From contig CAUYUJ010019348.1 in assembly GCA_963575745.1 (NCBI GenBank), positions 671,728-735,727 of the forward strand: 64,000 nucleotides of DNA, written 5' to 3'. The translations under genes were made by a program, and so were the position numbers. Positions 46,471-57,079 of the stretch are shown one piece after another. The notes beneath the pieces were generated by a model. That model did not search any database. It saw nothing but the letters and a program-made list of their open reading frames with translations, and had not been told where the DNA came from. Numbering within the stretch: position 1 is the first letter of the stretch; each line of letters starts with the position of its first letter. The stretch comes from Prorocentrum cordatum (taxonomy: Eukaryota > Sar > Dinophyceae > Prorocentrales > Prorocentraceae).

Positions 46471-47871
46471 GGACTTGCGGAGTAGCGCTGGCCCTGAAAC
46501 ATCGCTGCAGATATCTGCGGACTTCGTCCTCGGAGAAGTCGCCAGCAGGCCGCGGAGGATGGCGCCGCCTGGGCCCAAAGCAGCGGCGAGGCGCGAGGGC
46601 AGCCGCACCGCCGACAGCGGACCCACGATGCCCTCGGACATCACGTTGCTGAAATTCGCCTCCACGGCGCGTCCTAGCACAAATATGTCCTCGGGCACCT
46701 TCGCCATCTCTAGGAGGAGGCGCGTGGTCTTCCCGTACTTCTTGAGACATGTGAGGGTGGCCCACCAGCCTCGGACCTTGACCTCCTCTTGGCTCCTGGA
46801 GCCGGTCACAAGGTCGTCGCTCGCGCCGCCGCGCCTCAGCGAGTAGAGGTGGGGCGACAGCGGGTCGAGGCCGAGGATCCGCGCCAGCGACGCGAAGAGG
46901 CGCTGCAGCTCCGCGGGCGAGAAGTCCCAGAGGCTGCCGTCAGGGTGCGACTGGGCCTTGAGGGCCTCCAGCGAGGGCAGCAGCCAGTCGCGGCGGTCGA
47001 GCAGGACAGCTGCGTCGATCATGCCCGTCTTGCCCGGGTCTCCGACCGACGCGTCGTGGAGGAGCAGCCCCCGCGAGCTGCACTGGCGGCCGGCCGCGAT
47101 CTTCGGCGCCACCAGGTGCGAGCCGCGCAGCTGGAACGTCTCGAGCGGCCGCAGGTAGGCGATGAACTTGAGTGCCGCCCAGATGCACATACGCGGGTGG
47201 CCAAGGTGGCGGAGACAGCCCGCCGGGGCAAGGGCCGCCGCTCGAGGGAGCGGGAGCCTCATGCGCGGAGGCACCCTCCGCCGCCAGGCCACCAGGCAGC
47301 GGGTCGCTCTGGGGAGCTTCTCGGCCGTCGCCTTGTAGAGCTCCGGCAGGCAGCGCGACAGGCTGGCCAGCAGCTTCAAGGCCTCCTCGACGCTCGACCC
47401 CTCCAGGAACTCCGCGTTGAAGTACGAGACCAGGAGGGTGTCCAACTCCTGCGGCGAGCTCCAGTCCGTCCCGATGCTCTGGCAGAAGCTGGCGAATGCG
47501 GCGGCGGCTGCGCCCAGGCACAGGCGCTCGGTGCCCGGCTCGATGGCCGGGCGCTCCAGCAGGCTGAGGCTGCCGCTCGCCAGCCGCTGCTGCGCCAGGC
47601 GGGTCGCTGACGACGCTGGCTGCCCCTTGAGCAGGCCGGCCCGCGACGCTGGTCGAGCCATCGTCCGCGCCCGCCTCCCGCGAGCGGCCTTCGGCGCCAT
47701 GCCGAGAGTCGTGGACGCCACCGGAGGTGTCCGCCTCCGAGAGCACAGGGAAAGGTGGAAGCGGTGGAGGGGTGTCAGCCGCCGGAGCGCTGGAGCCAGG
47801 AAGGCTACGCTGCTGACGCTCTCGGTGATGTGGCCCAACGAACCAGCCCAGCATACCCCGAGAGGGTGCAT
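46462..47871 (-). pseudogene. YR-G tyrosine recombinase
   Basis: 469-codon frame. Core blocks: F-I-A-Y-L-R-P-L-E-T-F (first Arg, about 47150), L-Y-S-L-R-R-G-G-A-S-D-D (second Arg box, about 46825) and a W-W...L-K-K-Y-G-K-T-T-R end (nucleophile Tyr, about 46735). The N-terminal SAM-like region is Ala/Leu-rich. It runs in a different frame from the RNase H, which overlaps it. Confidence 0.65.
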
Positions 47872-48733
47872 CTGAAATGTTGAGCTCCGAGGGGGCCCAT
47901 CTGATGTGGAACCGGGACCCAGACACCAACGATAAACAGGCCAGCTTGCGAAGAGGCCGAAGAAGGTGATGAGAGGCGCCTCGGCCCTTGCAGGCCGCGA
48001 ACGCCAACGGCAAGTTGTCTGCCAGCAGGGCCGCTCTCCGATCGAGCGCCTCCGAGGACCTCAGGATGTGCTTGGCGGCCACCATGAGGGCCTCACCTTC
48101 AATCTCCAAGATGTTGGCGGGCCCGAAGACCTTCGAGGCGAGCACGGTGACCCACGGGCCCTCCAGGATGTCCCTCGGCACCTCCTCGAACCTGGCCTCC
48201 GAAACCTCTAGAAACTTCTGAACATCTGTGAACTCGTCGACGGGGTCTCCAGAGGCTCGAGGCACCCGATCAGGACATGCAGGAAGCGAGCTGCCAGCGG
48301 GCTGCCCGCAGACGTCGGAGGGAAGGTTGAAGGCGTTTTTCCGAGCTCGCTCAGCGCCCGCAACATGATGCCTCCAGCGCTCTGCGCACCGACCGACGAT
48401 GCCAGCATGCTCCGGCGCCGCGACTCGAGTGCACACACCGATGCCGGAGAGGGAGGCGTCGGAGGAGGCAATAACATTATGCCAAGGGATATCGATCTTG
48501 GTGAACAGAAAGGGGAGGACAAACCGAAACGTCCACAGCTCTTGCCGAACACTCGGCCGCAGCTTCTGCGGGGTCTCGTCCACAGACTGCATATACTTAT
48601 AACGCTGAAGAAGGCCAGCACCTCTCCCCGAAGAAGCGCAATCCTGGTGATGTGCCCCATGATTACCTGCAGAGCCGAGCCGCTGCACACGCCCCGCCTG
48701 AGCAAAGCCTCGATACCGCACCGAAGACGCCAC
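47860..48733 (-). pseudogene. YR-G RNase H
   Basis: Within a frame open to 46940. V-I-A-S-S-D-A-S-L-S-G-I-G-V, I-L-E-I-E-G-E-A-L, L-L-A-D-N-L-P-L-A-F-A and W-A-P-S-E-L-N-I-S-D-A-P-S-R correspond in order to the D, E, D, D blocks of the YR-F RNase H. Beyond about 47860 this frame is a shadow of the recombinase. Confidence 0.65.
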
Positions 48734-48746
48734 ATATTTTTGGCCT

Positions 48747-49911
48747 TCACCGCAACCGTTGATCCGTTGGTGAACTCAGACCGACGCACGACACATCACG
48801 GCTGGCAGGGCTCAACTCATGCACTGAAAGCCCCAGGGGCTCCAATCGGCGGCATACTCTGTCCAGGCCGCCCTGAACTGCGGCTCGATCCGAGCCAAGG
48901 ATCATGGAATTATCGACATGCCCAGCACCCGCCGTGTCCGACGCGGGCTGGAGAGACACAGCCAGCAGTCCGTCCTCGATCGTGTTCGTGGCATCGAAAT
49001 CCTCGCTCACCAGGGCGTGCCGAAGAACGCTCTGACAGATGCGCAGGGCCCAGGGCCATCCCATCGGAAGAACGCAGACGCACGGAGCTATCATTTCATG
49101 AGGGGCCACTGGGGTCTCGTCGAGTTCCACGATACCCAAATGCCTAGCTGCGATCGCGGGCAGCCTAAACATCTCGTCAAGGCCTTCGGGGATCGCAAGC
49201 CTATAAAAAAGCACACTCGATGTCACCAGCTGCAAAGAACGTCTCCCTCCCTACGTTCTCCAACCCCGAGAAGGCTCCCGGCGCCGGAAGACGTGTCCGA
49301 GGAGGGTCAACAAAATTGGTATTAGCAGCTCTCGTGTCAAAGATGAGTCTGAGGTCGCCAGATTTTTTGGCGACGAAAAACACGCCCACGGTGGCAGAAC
49401 GTCCTGCGGCTCTGCGATACTTCACCAACCCGCGCTGCCTAAGCTCTGCTACAAAATCGCCATAGGCAAGCGGGTGATGCATCAGAACTGGATCAGTGTA
49501 GGGCCCATTCGGACACAGCTCCGCGCGCAGAGATTCCGCAGCAGCAGGCGATCTTAGCATGTGATCGCGCCAGCGGCCGAGCCAATCCGAGTCGGCCCGC
49601 GCGAGACAGTCGGCGAGCGCCGACGGGGCGTTGCCCCTAGCGGGCCAAGAGACGCTGCTCTTGACATACTGCCGTTGGACCTGACCCAGCAAAGAGCGGG
49701 TCGAGGGCTCCCTTGCGAAACGAAGGGTCGCCAGGAGGGGCGGGGGCACCGAGGTAAGCCGACTCGATGTTCCGAAGGGCGCGCTCCTGACTAGCATTCC
49801 GCACCGAGGAGGGCGGAGTACTGAAACCGAAAAACTGGTTGAGGCAAGCCACGCCATCACGAGCCCAGGCCAGAGCGCGAGGACTTCGCGCCAGCCGCCG
49901 GGCGGTGCCAC
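48747..49911 (-). pseudogene. YR-G reverse transcriptase
   Basis: Two frames. 49201-49911 holds F-F-V-A-K-K-S-G-D-L-R-L-I-F-D-T-R-A-A-N and F-F-A-A-G-D-I-E-C-A-F. 48747-49235 continues with L-F-Y-R-L-A-I-P-E-G-L, V-L-P-M-G-W-P-W-A-L and the catalytic box G-A-G-H-V-D-N-S-M-I-L-G. His and Asn for Tyr and the second Asp parallel the Y-C-D-N of YR-F. Frame change near 49220. Confidence 0.7.
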
Positions 49912-50070
49912 GTGAGAGAGATGCCTTAACGCGGGCGTCAGAGCCAGCGCCAGGAGCAGGGAGCGGAAAGATGTCCCGATGCTGGGCAGGACACTGGGCA
50001 GACGCCTCTGAGCAGTTAATTTCAGCTCGTGCAGGCAGGCCAGCCGGAGACGCAGCTGGCCGGGGAAGCA

Positions 50071-51480
50071 TCACCCCTGCTCCTGCTCTTTGTTGCCCTT
50101 GGGGCCCTTCTTGGGGCGCGCCAGGACGCGCTCCTCGCGCGCCTTCCGGCGCTCCTTCATCACAGAGTATTCCTTCGAAAGCCCACTGTCGATCCACTCA
50201 AAGAGTGCGGGCATGATACAAAGGTTACCGCGCGCAAGGTCCGCGCCTCGCGCGAGGTGGGTGTCGAAGCGATCATCGCTCCCCCCCGCGATCTTGCCCC
50301 GGCGGCGCTCCTCGGCCACCTGGAGCTCGCGGGCGGCCAATTCGGCCGAAGCAACATTCGGCAAGTTGAGCTGGTCGCAACCTGCATGCACATTCGTGCG
50401 AGTCGACATGGGGATCACCAGGCTGAAGTTTGCAATCTGCTCATCATTTATTGTGGCGTCCGAGAGGTGTGCACCCGTCTGGTACAGTGAACCTGCAGAC
50501 CCATAAACAAGTTCTAGGGCTAGGGCCCCGCACGGGCCAGTCATCCCACGCATCTTCCGTGAAGAGCGACACTGCGTCTCTGAACTCCCGAAAACGACCG
50601 CCCGTAGCACCGTGCAGCACTGGGCGCGCCCGAGCGTCGCCATGAGCGCCGACGGCCGGGGGGGGCGCAGCTGCCGCGGCAGGAAGAGGCGGTGGAGCTC
50701 CAAGCGCCCCCGCGGCGGCCGGCGCGACAGGGCCTCCTGCCCCCGCGGCCTGAGCGGGAGGGGCAGCGGGCCCGGGCGCAGGGCTCGAGGGCAGCAGCGA
50801 GACGAGCGAGGCCCCCTCCAGGGGCGGGAACAGCCCCGTCCGCGGCGGCGACCCCTCCAGGGGCGCTGGCCGCGGGCAAGAAGGCGGGCGGAGGTGCAGC
50901 GGCTGGCGCAGCGCCGCCGGCGGGGCCGCCTGCCCGCGGGGGGCCCGCAGCGCCGCCAGCAGCAACGCCGGGGGCGCCAGCCGCTGGACCTCCCCCCGCG
51001 GCGGCCGGGACAACCGCAGCGGCATCTCCCCCTGCGGGCGCGCCGGCCACGGGTGCCCCGCCCACCAAGGGATGGGCGACGCCCGCCGGGGGTTCCAGCC
51101 CCAACCGCACGCGCGCCAGGGTGGGCTCGGCGACCGTCGGCAGCACGCGGAACCGGCGGTAGGCGGCGCGCGGGCTAGCCTGCGCCGCGATCGAGTCGGG
51201 GCCAGGGAGCCTGACCCAGTCGAGCGCATCCCCGCCGCGCAGCAGCTCCTCCTCGTACTCATCGCGGTCTGGGGCCATGACGCCCACGCCCGCGAGGTAA
51301 GTGAGCGGAGTGCCGACGCAGCATCGCACGTGCCAGAGCTCTGGCCCGCCAACGTTGCACCGCATGGCGAAGAACTCCCCTTTCACAAGGCCGAGGGGGT
51401 GGGCGCCAGCGGCCGCCGCCGCCATCGCTGCGCACGAGCAGCCCCTCGGGCGCGCGCGGCCGCCGACTGGCCCTGACATC
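50071..51480 (-). pseudogene. YR-G ORF1, Gag-like
   Basis: The N-terminal frame (about 51000-51480) reads V-K-G-E-F-F-A-M-R-C-N-V-G-G-P-E-L-W-H-V and ends in Ala/Gly/Pro-rich sequence. The C-terminal frame (50071-50600) has C-D-Q-L-N-L-P-N-V-A-S-A-E-L, equivalent to V-D-Q-L-N-A-P-A-L-Q-S-A-E-L of YR-F, and a Lys/Arg-rich tail. A frame change lies near 50600. Confidence 0.55.
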
Positions 51481-52796
51481 GGCCGTCTTGAGAAACTCAA
51501 GAAGCGCCCGCGCGTCTTGAGTCTTAGTCAAGACGCTTGAGAAAACTCAGGGCACCCCGAAAAACTCAAGACATCCGTCAGAACAGCGATGCACACTCCA
51601 CAACAATCAAGATAACCAAAATAAGCAAGGTAAACAACAATAATCAATATATTCAAATACAATGTTGCGCGGCAGCTGGAACAGCTGGAGCAGTTGGAAG
51701 AGGGGAAGAGGAGAGGGGGGCGGAGGAGGAGGGGGAGGAGCAGGGCGCTACAAATTGTAATCGAGCAACTTCATGATCTGAGCACTTATGTTGAAGTGTT
51801 TTTTTTCTGCTCTGCGCCGTGCGTTCCCGCTACAGGCCTCCCGTTGCCCCTGGAGCGCTGTCGGAGGAGTTGCGTTTCTTCCTGCTGTGGCGGTCTTTTT
51901 GGGCCTGTTTTTGGGGGCCTTGGATAGGTCTTTGTGGGCCTGCTTTGGGGGGTCCTGGGAGTCCTTGGGCTTGCTTTCGTTTCGTTTGACTCTTTGGAGA
52001 TATTGTTGGCTCTGCTTTGGGATTTAGTTTTTGTTTGGTTGTTCTTTCCCTTTTTTCCTGGGTTGAGCCTTGAGGGGCCTTGCGGGTCCAGTGGCTGGGC
52101 CTTGGGGGTCATTTTTGGGGCCTGTTTTTCTCGTTGTTCAACGCGCAGAGTTCGCGAGGCCTCGGCCATGCATGAACGCGTAAAACGTCATTTCTCACGT
52201 TCAAACGAAGAGCGTGGGGAAACGCGCTGTGCACAGGGCAGCACTTGGCGCGCGCCTTGCACAGTGAAACAGATGGGTGAAACGGATGGGTGAAACGGAT
52301 GGGTGAAACGGATGGGCGAAACATGCGCGGGCAACGATTGAAGAAGAAAAAACAGACATCATGGGCGTTTGTCGATCCGGACGACTTACTCAGAATGTCC
52401 GGACCGATCCCCCCCCCAATCCTTTCAATCCCTCCCCATTCAATCCCTTCAACCCTTCTTGCGAATCATTTCTCACGTTGAAAAGAAGAAGGTTCGGGCA
52501 AGGTTCGGGCGTGTCTGGGGGCGCTTCTGGCGGCGGGGCGGCGTCCTGGACTGCCGCGCTCACGTCCGCAGGGGAATCGCGTAAAGCTTCATGTCTTACG
52601 TTGAAAGGAAGAACGTATAGGGCGCGGCGGCGGTGACAGGCGTGAACAAATAAAAAAAAATATCCCGGCAAAGCAACCGAACAGCGATGTGTAGAAACAT
52701 ATATGAAAGCATTCCCCTTAAGATTCAGATGGAAATCCAGTTGTAGAATTCTGCTGTTCTCGCAGTCGTAGTCGCATTCGCGATGACAGTCGCAGC
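51481..52796. other. No gene recognised
   Basis: Starts with repeated CTTGAG/CTCAAG words (51490-51570), then AT-richer DNA (51590-51670), a GGAGGAG tract (51700-51745), a T/G-rich stretch (51790-52130) and short repeats of GGGTGAAACGGAT (52270-52320). ORFs are compositional. Confidence 0.5.
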
Positions 52797-53124
52797 GGCA
52801 ACGGCAGTCGCAGTCACAGCCTCGACCTCAGCCTGCCTCAGCCTCAGCCTCAGCCTGCCTCAGCCTCAGCCTGCCTCAGCCTGCCTCAGCCTCGGCCTCA
52901 GCCTGCTTCAGCCTCAGCCTGAGTCTGCCTTCAGCCTCGGCCTCGGCCTCAGCCTGCCGCAGCCTCAGCCTGCATCAGCCTCAGCCTCACCCTCAGCCTG
53001 CCTCAGCCTCAGCCTCAGCCTGCCTCAGCCTCAGCCTCAGTCTGCTTCAGCCTCAGCCTCAGTCTGCCTTCAGCCTCGGCCTCAGCCTCAGCCTGCCTCG
53101 GCCGCAGCATCAGCCTGCCTCAGC
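52797..53124. repeat. CAGCCT minisatellite
   Basis: Imperfect repetition of CAGCCTCAGCCTGCCT over about 320 bp. The frames through it encode Ser/Leu/Gln/Pro repeats only. Confidence 0.85.
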
Positions 53125-53480
53125 ATTCAAAATGTGGCCCAGGAACGAAGTTCTGGGAACTAGAAGAACACGAAGTGGCCTACAGTTGGCTCCGGGCATT
53201 CAAAATGTGGCCCGGGAATGGAATTCTGGGAACTTGAAAAGCACGAAGTGGCCTACAGCTGGCCCCGGGCATCCAAAATGTGGCCCGGGAATGGAGTTCT
53301 GGGAAATCGAAGAGCACGAAGTGGCCTTCAGTTGGCTCCGGGCATCCCAAATGTGGCCCGGGAGTGGAGTTCTGGGAAGTCGAAGACCACGAAGTGGCCT
53401 ACAGTTGGCTCCGGGCATTCAGAATGTGGCCCGCGAATGGAAGTCTGGGAGGTCGAAGAGCACGAAGTGCGCGACTGTTT
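53125..53480. repeat. 73-bp tandem repeat, nearly five copies
   Basis: Units begin at 53125, 53198, 53271, 53344 and 53417 with ATTCAAAATGTGGCCC-like starts; the last is cut short. The period of 73 is not a multiple of three, so the reading frame rotates between units and the long ORF across them is not a gene. Confidence 0.85.
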
Positions 53481-53525
53481 GCGAAAAACGAGCGCGGCGG
53501 CAGCCGCGCCGGGTCCCGCCCCGGG

Positions 53526-53625
53526 NNNNNNNNNNNNNNNNNNNNNNNNNNNNNNNNNNNNNNNNNNNNNNNNNNNNNNNNNNNNNNNNNNNNNNNNNNN
53601 NNNNNNNNNNNNNNNNNNNNNNNNN
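53526..53625. other. Assembly gap (100 N)
   Basis: A run of exactly 100 N, a common placeholder for a gap of unknown size. It follows directly on the 73-bp tandem array, which may have broken the assembly. Confidence 0.95.
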
Positions 53626-54700
53626 TCCCAACTCCATTGAGATACATCGTTTCCGAAAGATCGCGACGTGCGGCATGGAAGCCGTGTTATCTGGCATGAT
53701 GTCTGACTATGTCAATGCGCGAGCCGATCTCCACTATGATAGACAGTCGGCCGTCGGACAGCATGTTTTTGAGCGGGTCCTTGCTGTTGAACAAGATGTC
53801 CATTGGGCGCGCTCGCGCGGACATCTGTCGCGCTCGCGCAGCGTCTCGGCCGTTGTTCGACCGCCCACTCTTCCATGGAAACGCGCCCTGAGGCATGCCC
53901 CCAAACGGCAAGCCACCCGTAGCGCTCGTCAGTGGTCACAGGCTCGAGCGACAAGATCCTGTGGATGTCGTCGCGCACCTGGCGCGCATGATGGACCGCG
54001 CCTGCGACGAGTGGGGCTCGCGGGCGCCCGGGGCGAACGGGGCCCCGCGGACGACGCTTCTGCTCTACATCATCGGCAGGCGCGTCGAATTCTGCAGACT
54101 GCGCGCTTGGAAGCTAGTCGGCGAAAACTGCCAGCGTGGTCGCGAGAGCGTTCGCTCCACGAATGCAACCCTTCAGTCGCGAGGCGTGATGCTGATAGGA
54201 TAAAAGCGCCAACTTAGGCCGCCCCCCCAAGAGACGCGCTCTCCGCCCCTGATGTTGCAGGTCCTCGGGCAAAGATGGCCCCGCGCTGTTTGGCGGTGCC
54301 GGCTCTGGGCAGGCTGCGCCGCCCGAAGAGAGGGGGGGGGGGGGCGAGGGGAAGGGCGAAAAACGCAACGAGCAGACCCAACCCAGCAGGAGGAGAAGGG
54401 AAGCGGCAAAAGCAGCAGCAGCAACAGGCAAGCGCGCACGTCGGGGGCGGGCGGGGGGCGGAGGGGCGGGGGCCGTCGGCGGCGAACGGGGGTTCGCCGT
54501 GCGTCGTCGTGGCGCTGGGGGTCGTCGCGGGTCGTCTGGGGCGGTCGTGGCCCAGGGGTCGTCAGGGGGCGGGAAGGGCGGAGGGCCGTCGTGTCGCTGG
54601 GGGTCGTCGTGAGTCGTCGGGGGAGGGGCGGAGGGTCGTCGCGGGTCAGGGGTCGTCAGGGGAAGGGAAGGGCGGAGGGCCAACCGGTGCCGACGACGAC
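53626..54700. other. No gene recognised; G-rich tract
   Basis: 53626-54200 is of ordinary composition without a recognised frame. 54320-54680 is strongly G-rich (GGGGGCG, GTCGTCG words). Confidence 0.45.
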
Positions 54701-54710
54701 TCAGATGGCG

Positions 54711-55477
54711 TCAGCCGCGGCCGCCGCCGCGGCTGCTGCGAGGCGCGCAGCGGGCGCCCCAGCCGCCGGCTGCAGCCGTCGCAGCACCGCCCGCGCGTTC
54801 TCCCGTTGAAGGGAGACTGAAAATCGCTGGGCGTGCCAGTCTGCCACCGCGGCCGCTTCCTCCCCGGTGGCGTCCGCCACCCGCTTGGCCAAGATCGCGA
54901 AAGCTCTCCTGGCCTCGCGCCCCCGCCCGCCACCGTGGGCCTCTTCCACCATGGGTATGAAGGTGAAGCCCCGCGCCGCGCGCTGGCGCTTGGTCTCCAG
55001 GCGTTGCCGCTCGAACTCCTCGCGCCTCTCCGTGGCCGCGCTGGGGGGCGCGGCAGACGCGGCGAGGAGGTCGGCGCGTGTGCCAGACGTGGCCGCGAAG
55101 TCCCAAGCTGCCGGCACCCCGTTGCGCCACCTGGGCAGGTAGGCGTCCGCGGGGCGCCTGTCGCCTGCGTCCAGGTCTGGGCTGTCCTGCTCGCCGCCCG
55201 GCGGCCCCTCGTTGGCGGCGCGCGGCGGGAGGGGCCCTGGGCGCTCCAGCTCCGCCCCGGCGAAGCCTGCCGCTTGCGCGCCGAAGAACCCATGATTCCT
55301 GAGTGCGTTGTAGCGCTTCGTCCTGTCGCCGCGGCAGGAGCAAGCAATTGCGCGGTCTAGCCAGACGTCCATCGCCTCTCCGCGAGCGGGGCAGAAGTCC
55401 TCCTGGACCATGAACTGCACGCGGAGTCGCCGCTGGACAACCACCTGCACGAGACCGATGTTGCATCGCAGCAGCAA
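54711..55477 (-). pseudogene. LINE polyprotein C-terminal region (restriction-like endonuclease type)
   Basis: About 250 residues without an upstream RT. Blocks recognised from dinoflagellate non-LTR elements: C-S-C-R-G-D-R-T-K-R-Y-N-A-L-R-N-H, R-R-P-A-D-A-Y-L-P-R-W-R-N-G-V-P-A-A-W-D-F-A, F-I-P-M-V-E-E-A-H-G-G-G, and R-F-S-V-S-L-Q-R-E-N-A-R-A-V-L-R-R-L. The R-P-A-D ... D-F ... E-x-K spacing resembles a PD-(D/E)xK nuclease. A 5'-truncated copy would be typical for a LINE. The assignment rests on remembered family patterns. Confidence 0.5.
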
Positions 55478-55508
55478 TTCGGCCCCTGACTTTCGTCCCG
55501 GGTTCGGC

Positions 55509-55632
55509 TTAGTGAAGTGATGAATTTCGGGGCCCTTACGTTGGAAGAAAACATCACTTCACTAATCTGGGGCCCCTGGGGCCTCAGTGGGCCCTGGGGC
55601 CCAAAATTAATGAAGCGATGGTTTTCGGGCCT
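55509..55632. repeat. Three-armed palindromic element
   Basis: TTAGTGAAGTGATG (55509-55522) and its perfect complement CATCACTTCACTAA (55552-55565) form one inverted repeat. The second arm pairs again, imperfectly, with TTAATGAAGCGATG near 55606-55620, around GGGGCCC blocks. It lies just beyond the LINE fragment. Origin unknown; a MITE or nested hairpin is possible. Confidence 0.5.
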
Positions 55633-56269
55633 CGGAACCTGGCAGAGGCCGCGCGGGAAGCGGGCGCCCGCGGCTTCGCAGGGCGGCGCCTGGAGGAAAG
55701 CGCCGGCGCCAGGTGCTTGGAGCAAGTTCAGGTGCGCCCGCGCGGCTATCGAGGCGCCAGTCTGGAGGCTTGCGAGCGCCGCGTCGTCAACGGCGTCGCT
55801 GAGTCTCTTCTGGTTGCCGTGCATCATCACGACCGTTGCCTGATGGGGGCTGGCCTGACTGCGAGAGCTCAGCGGATAATCCACCCGGCGGGGCTGTTCC
55901 TGTCTTGGAGGAAGCGGCCTTCGCCGGCCTGTGCCACTGTTGGTGGTCTGCTGCTGCTGCTGCTCACGCCTCTACAACCGACGGCTATTTGCCGGGCCGC
56001 ATGGCCGCGGTGCAGGCGTCTCCGCGTCGTCGTGGGTTGTGGTCGTGGTCCGCCCCTGTGGCGTGATGTCGTCGTTTGGCGCGTCCGCTGGCGGCGCGTC
56101 CGCCTGTGGTTGGGCGGTTTGCAGGCGCGCCCGCCCACAGCTGGCGCCGCTGTGCCGAGACCTGGGACTGCGGCGAAATGAGCTCAGCAGCCGCGGTCGG
56201 CTGCGACTCATCACCGCGATGTTCAGTACGCGGACATGACGACGCAATACTGCCAGGGCCACGGCGCGC

Positions 56270-56425
56270 CGCGCGGGGGGCCTCCATAGTAACGCCCCGC
56301 AGCTGGTTGCCCACATGTGCCCTGTTCACGCCATCTCAGCATGCGCCGCGGCACTGATGCCCAGGGTCTCCCTCGGCTGGAAAGGCTGCGGGCACGCCGC
56401 GCACTAAATGAGCTCAGTGTCTTCT
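56270..56425 (-). pseudogene. copia-C RING-finger remnant
   Basis: I-E-D-T, three residues and a TAG, then C-A-A-C-P-Q-P-F-Q-P-R-E-T-L. This matches M-E-D-T-C-A-V-C-L-E-E-F-Q-P-R-E-S-V of copia-B. The H-x2-C part is degraded. Confidence 0.45.
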
Positions 56426-57079
56426 ATCGTCGGCATCTGCGCGTTTGGCCTGAGCCTCCCTTGTCTCTCCCGCGTGGACTCAATGGCAAAGTATGCTGGT
56501 GGCAATGTCGCGATGGCGTATCAAATGCTACTCTGCGCGCTCGTGCGTTCAGGCCTTTCGGCCGCTGCACGCGCGTTGGCGCGTCGGGCGTCGTTGCGGG
56601 CCCGCGTCGCAGCAAACAAATTCTGATTGGGCGCCATACTCGCTTGCGTAACATGGCATATCCCTCTGGCGCTCTCCGCGGCCGAGCAAGTGAGCGCCAA
56701 TATCGAGGCGCCAGTCCCCTGCGCCTGCGTCTCCGCGTCCAATGGCGCGGGTCGGTGAGCCACGCGCGGCCGCGGCGCAGGGCCCGCCGCCCGCGTGGCA
56801 GACATCCCGCGGAACTTCTCCGTCGTCTCCCTCGTGCAGCGATCGGGCGGAACGGCCCCGCCAGCGCGGTCCTGCCCACTCGCGCCACGATAATATTCGG
56901 GGTGCACTGGCGGGCCCATGGGCGGCGCTGGCGGCCGCGAGGAGATCCTGCCAAGCGTGGGCGCAGGCCCAACACTGGCATGTATTGTGACCTGCTAGCC
57001 GACGTCGGGTCGGGGCTCGGATCGGGGCTCCAAGGGCATGGCGGCGCCCCGCCCCATGGCCACCTCTCGAGGCGACCCG

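Larger units (their letters stand above)
45250..51480 (-). mobile_element. YR-G: decayed tyrosine-recombinase retrotransposon
   Basis: Same gene order as YR-F: ORF1, RT, RNase H, tyrosine recombinase, methyltransferase-like, then direct repeats. Protein similarity to YR-F is recognisable but distant. Several frameshifts (about 50600, 49220, 48760, 47850, 46470, 46250, 46110) show that it is no longer active. Confidence 0.7.

Noticed and set aside
53125-53480. CRISPR-like array
   Set aside because: Units of 73 bp follow one another without unique spacers: a plain tandem repeat in eukaryotic DNA.
54711-55477. Host nuclease gene
   Set aside because: The motif set fits the C-terminus of dinoflagellate LINE polyproteins, and no start or upstream exon is visible.
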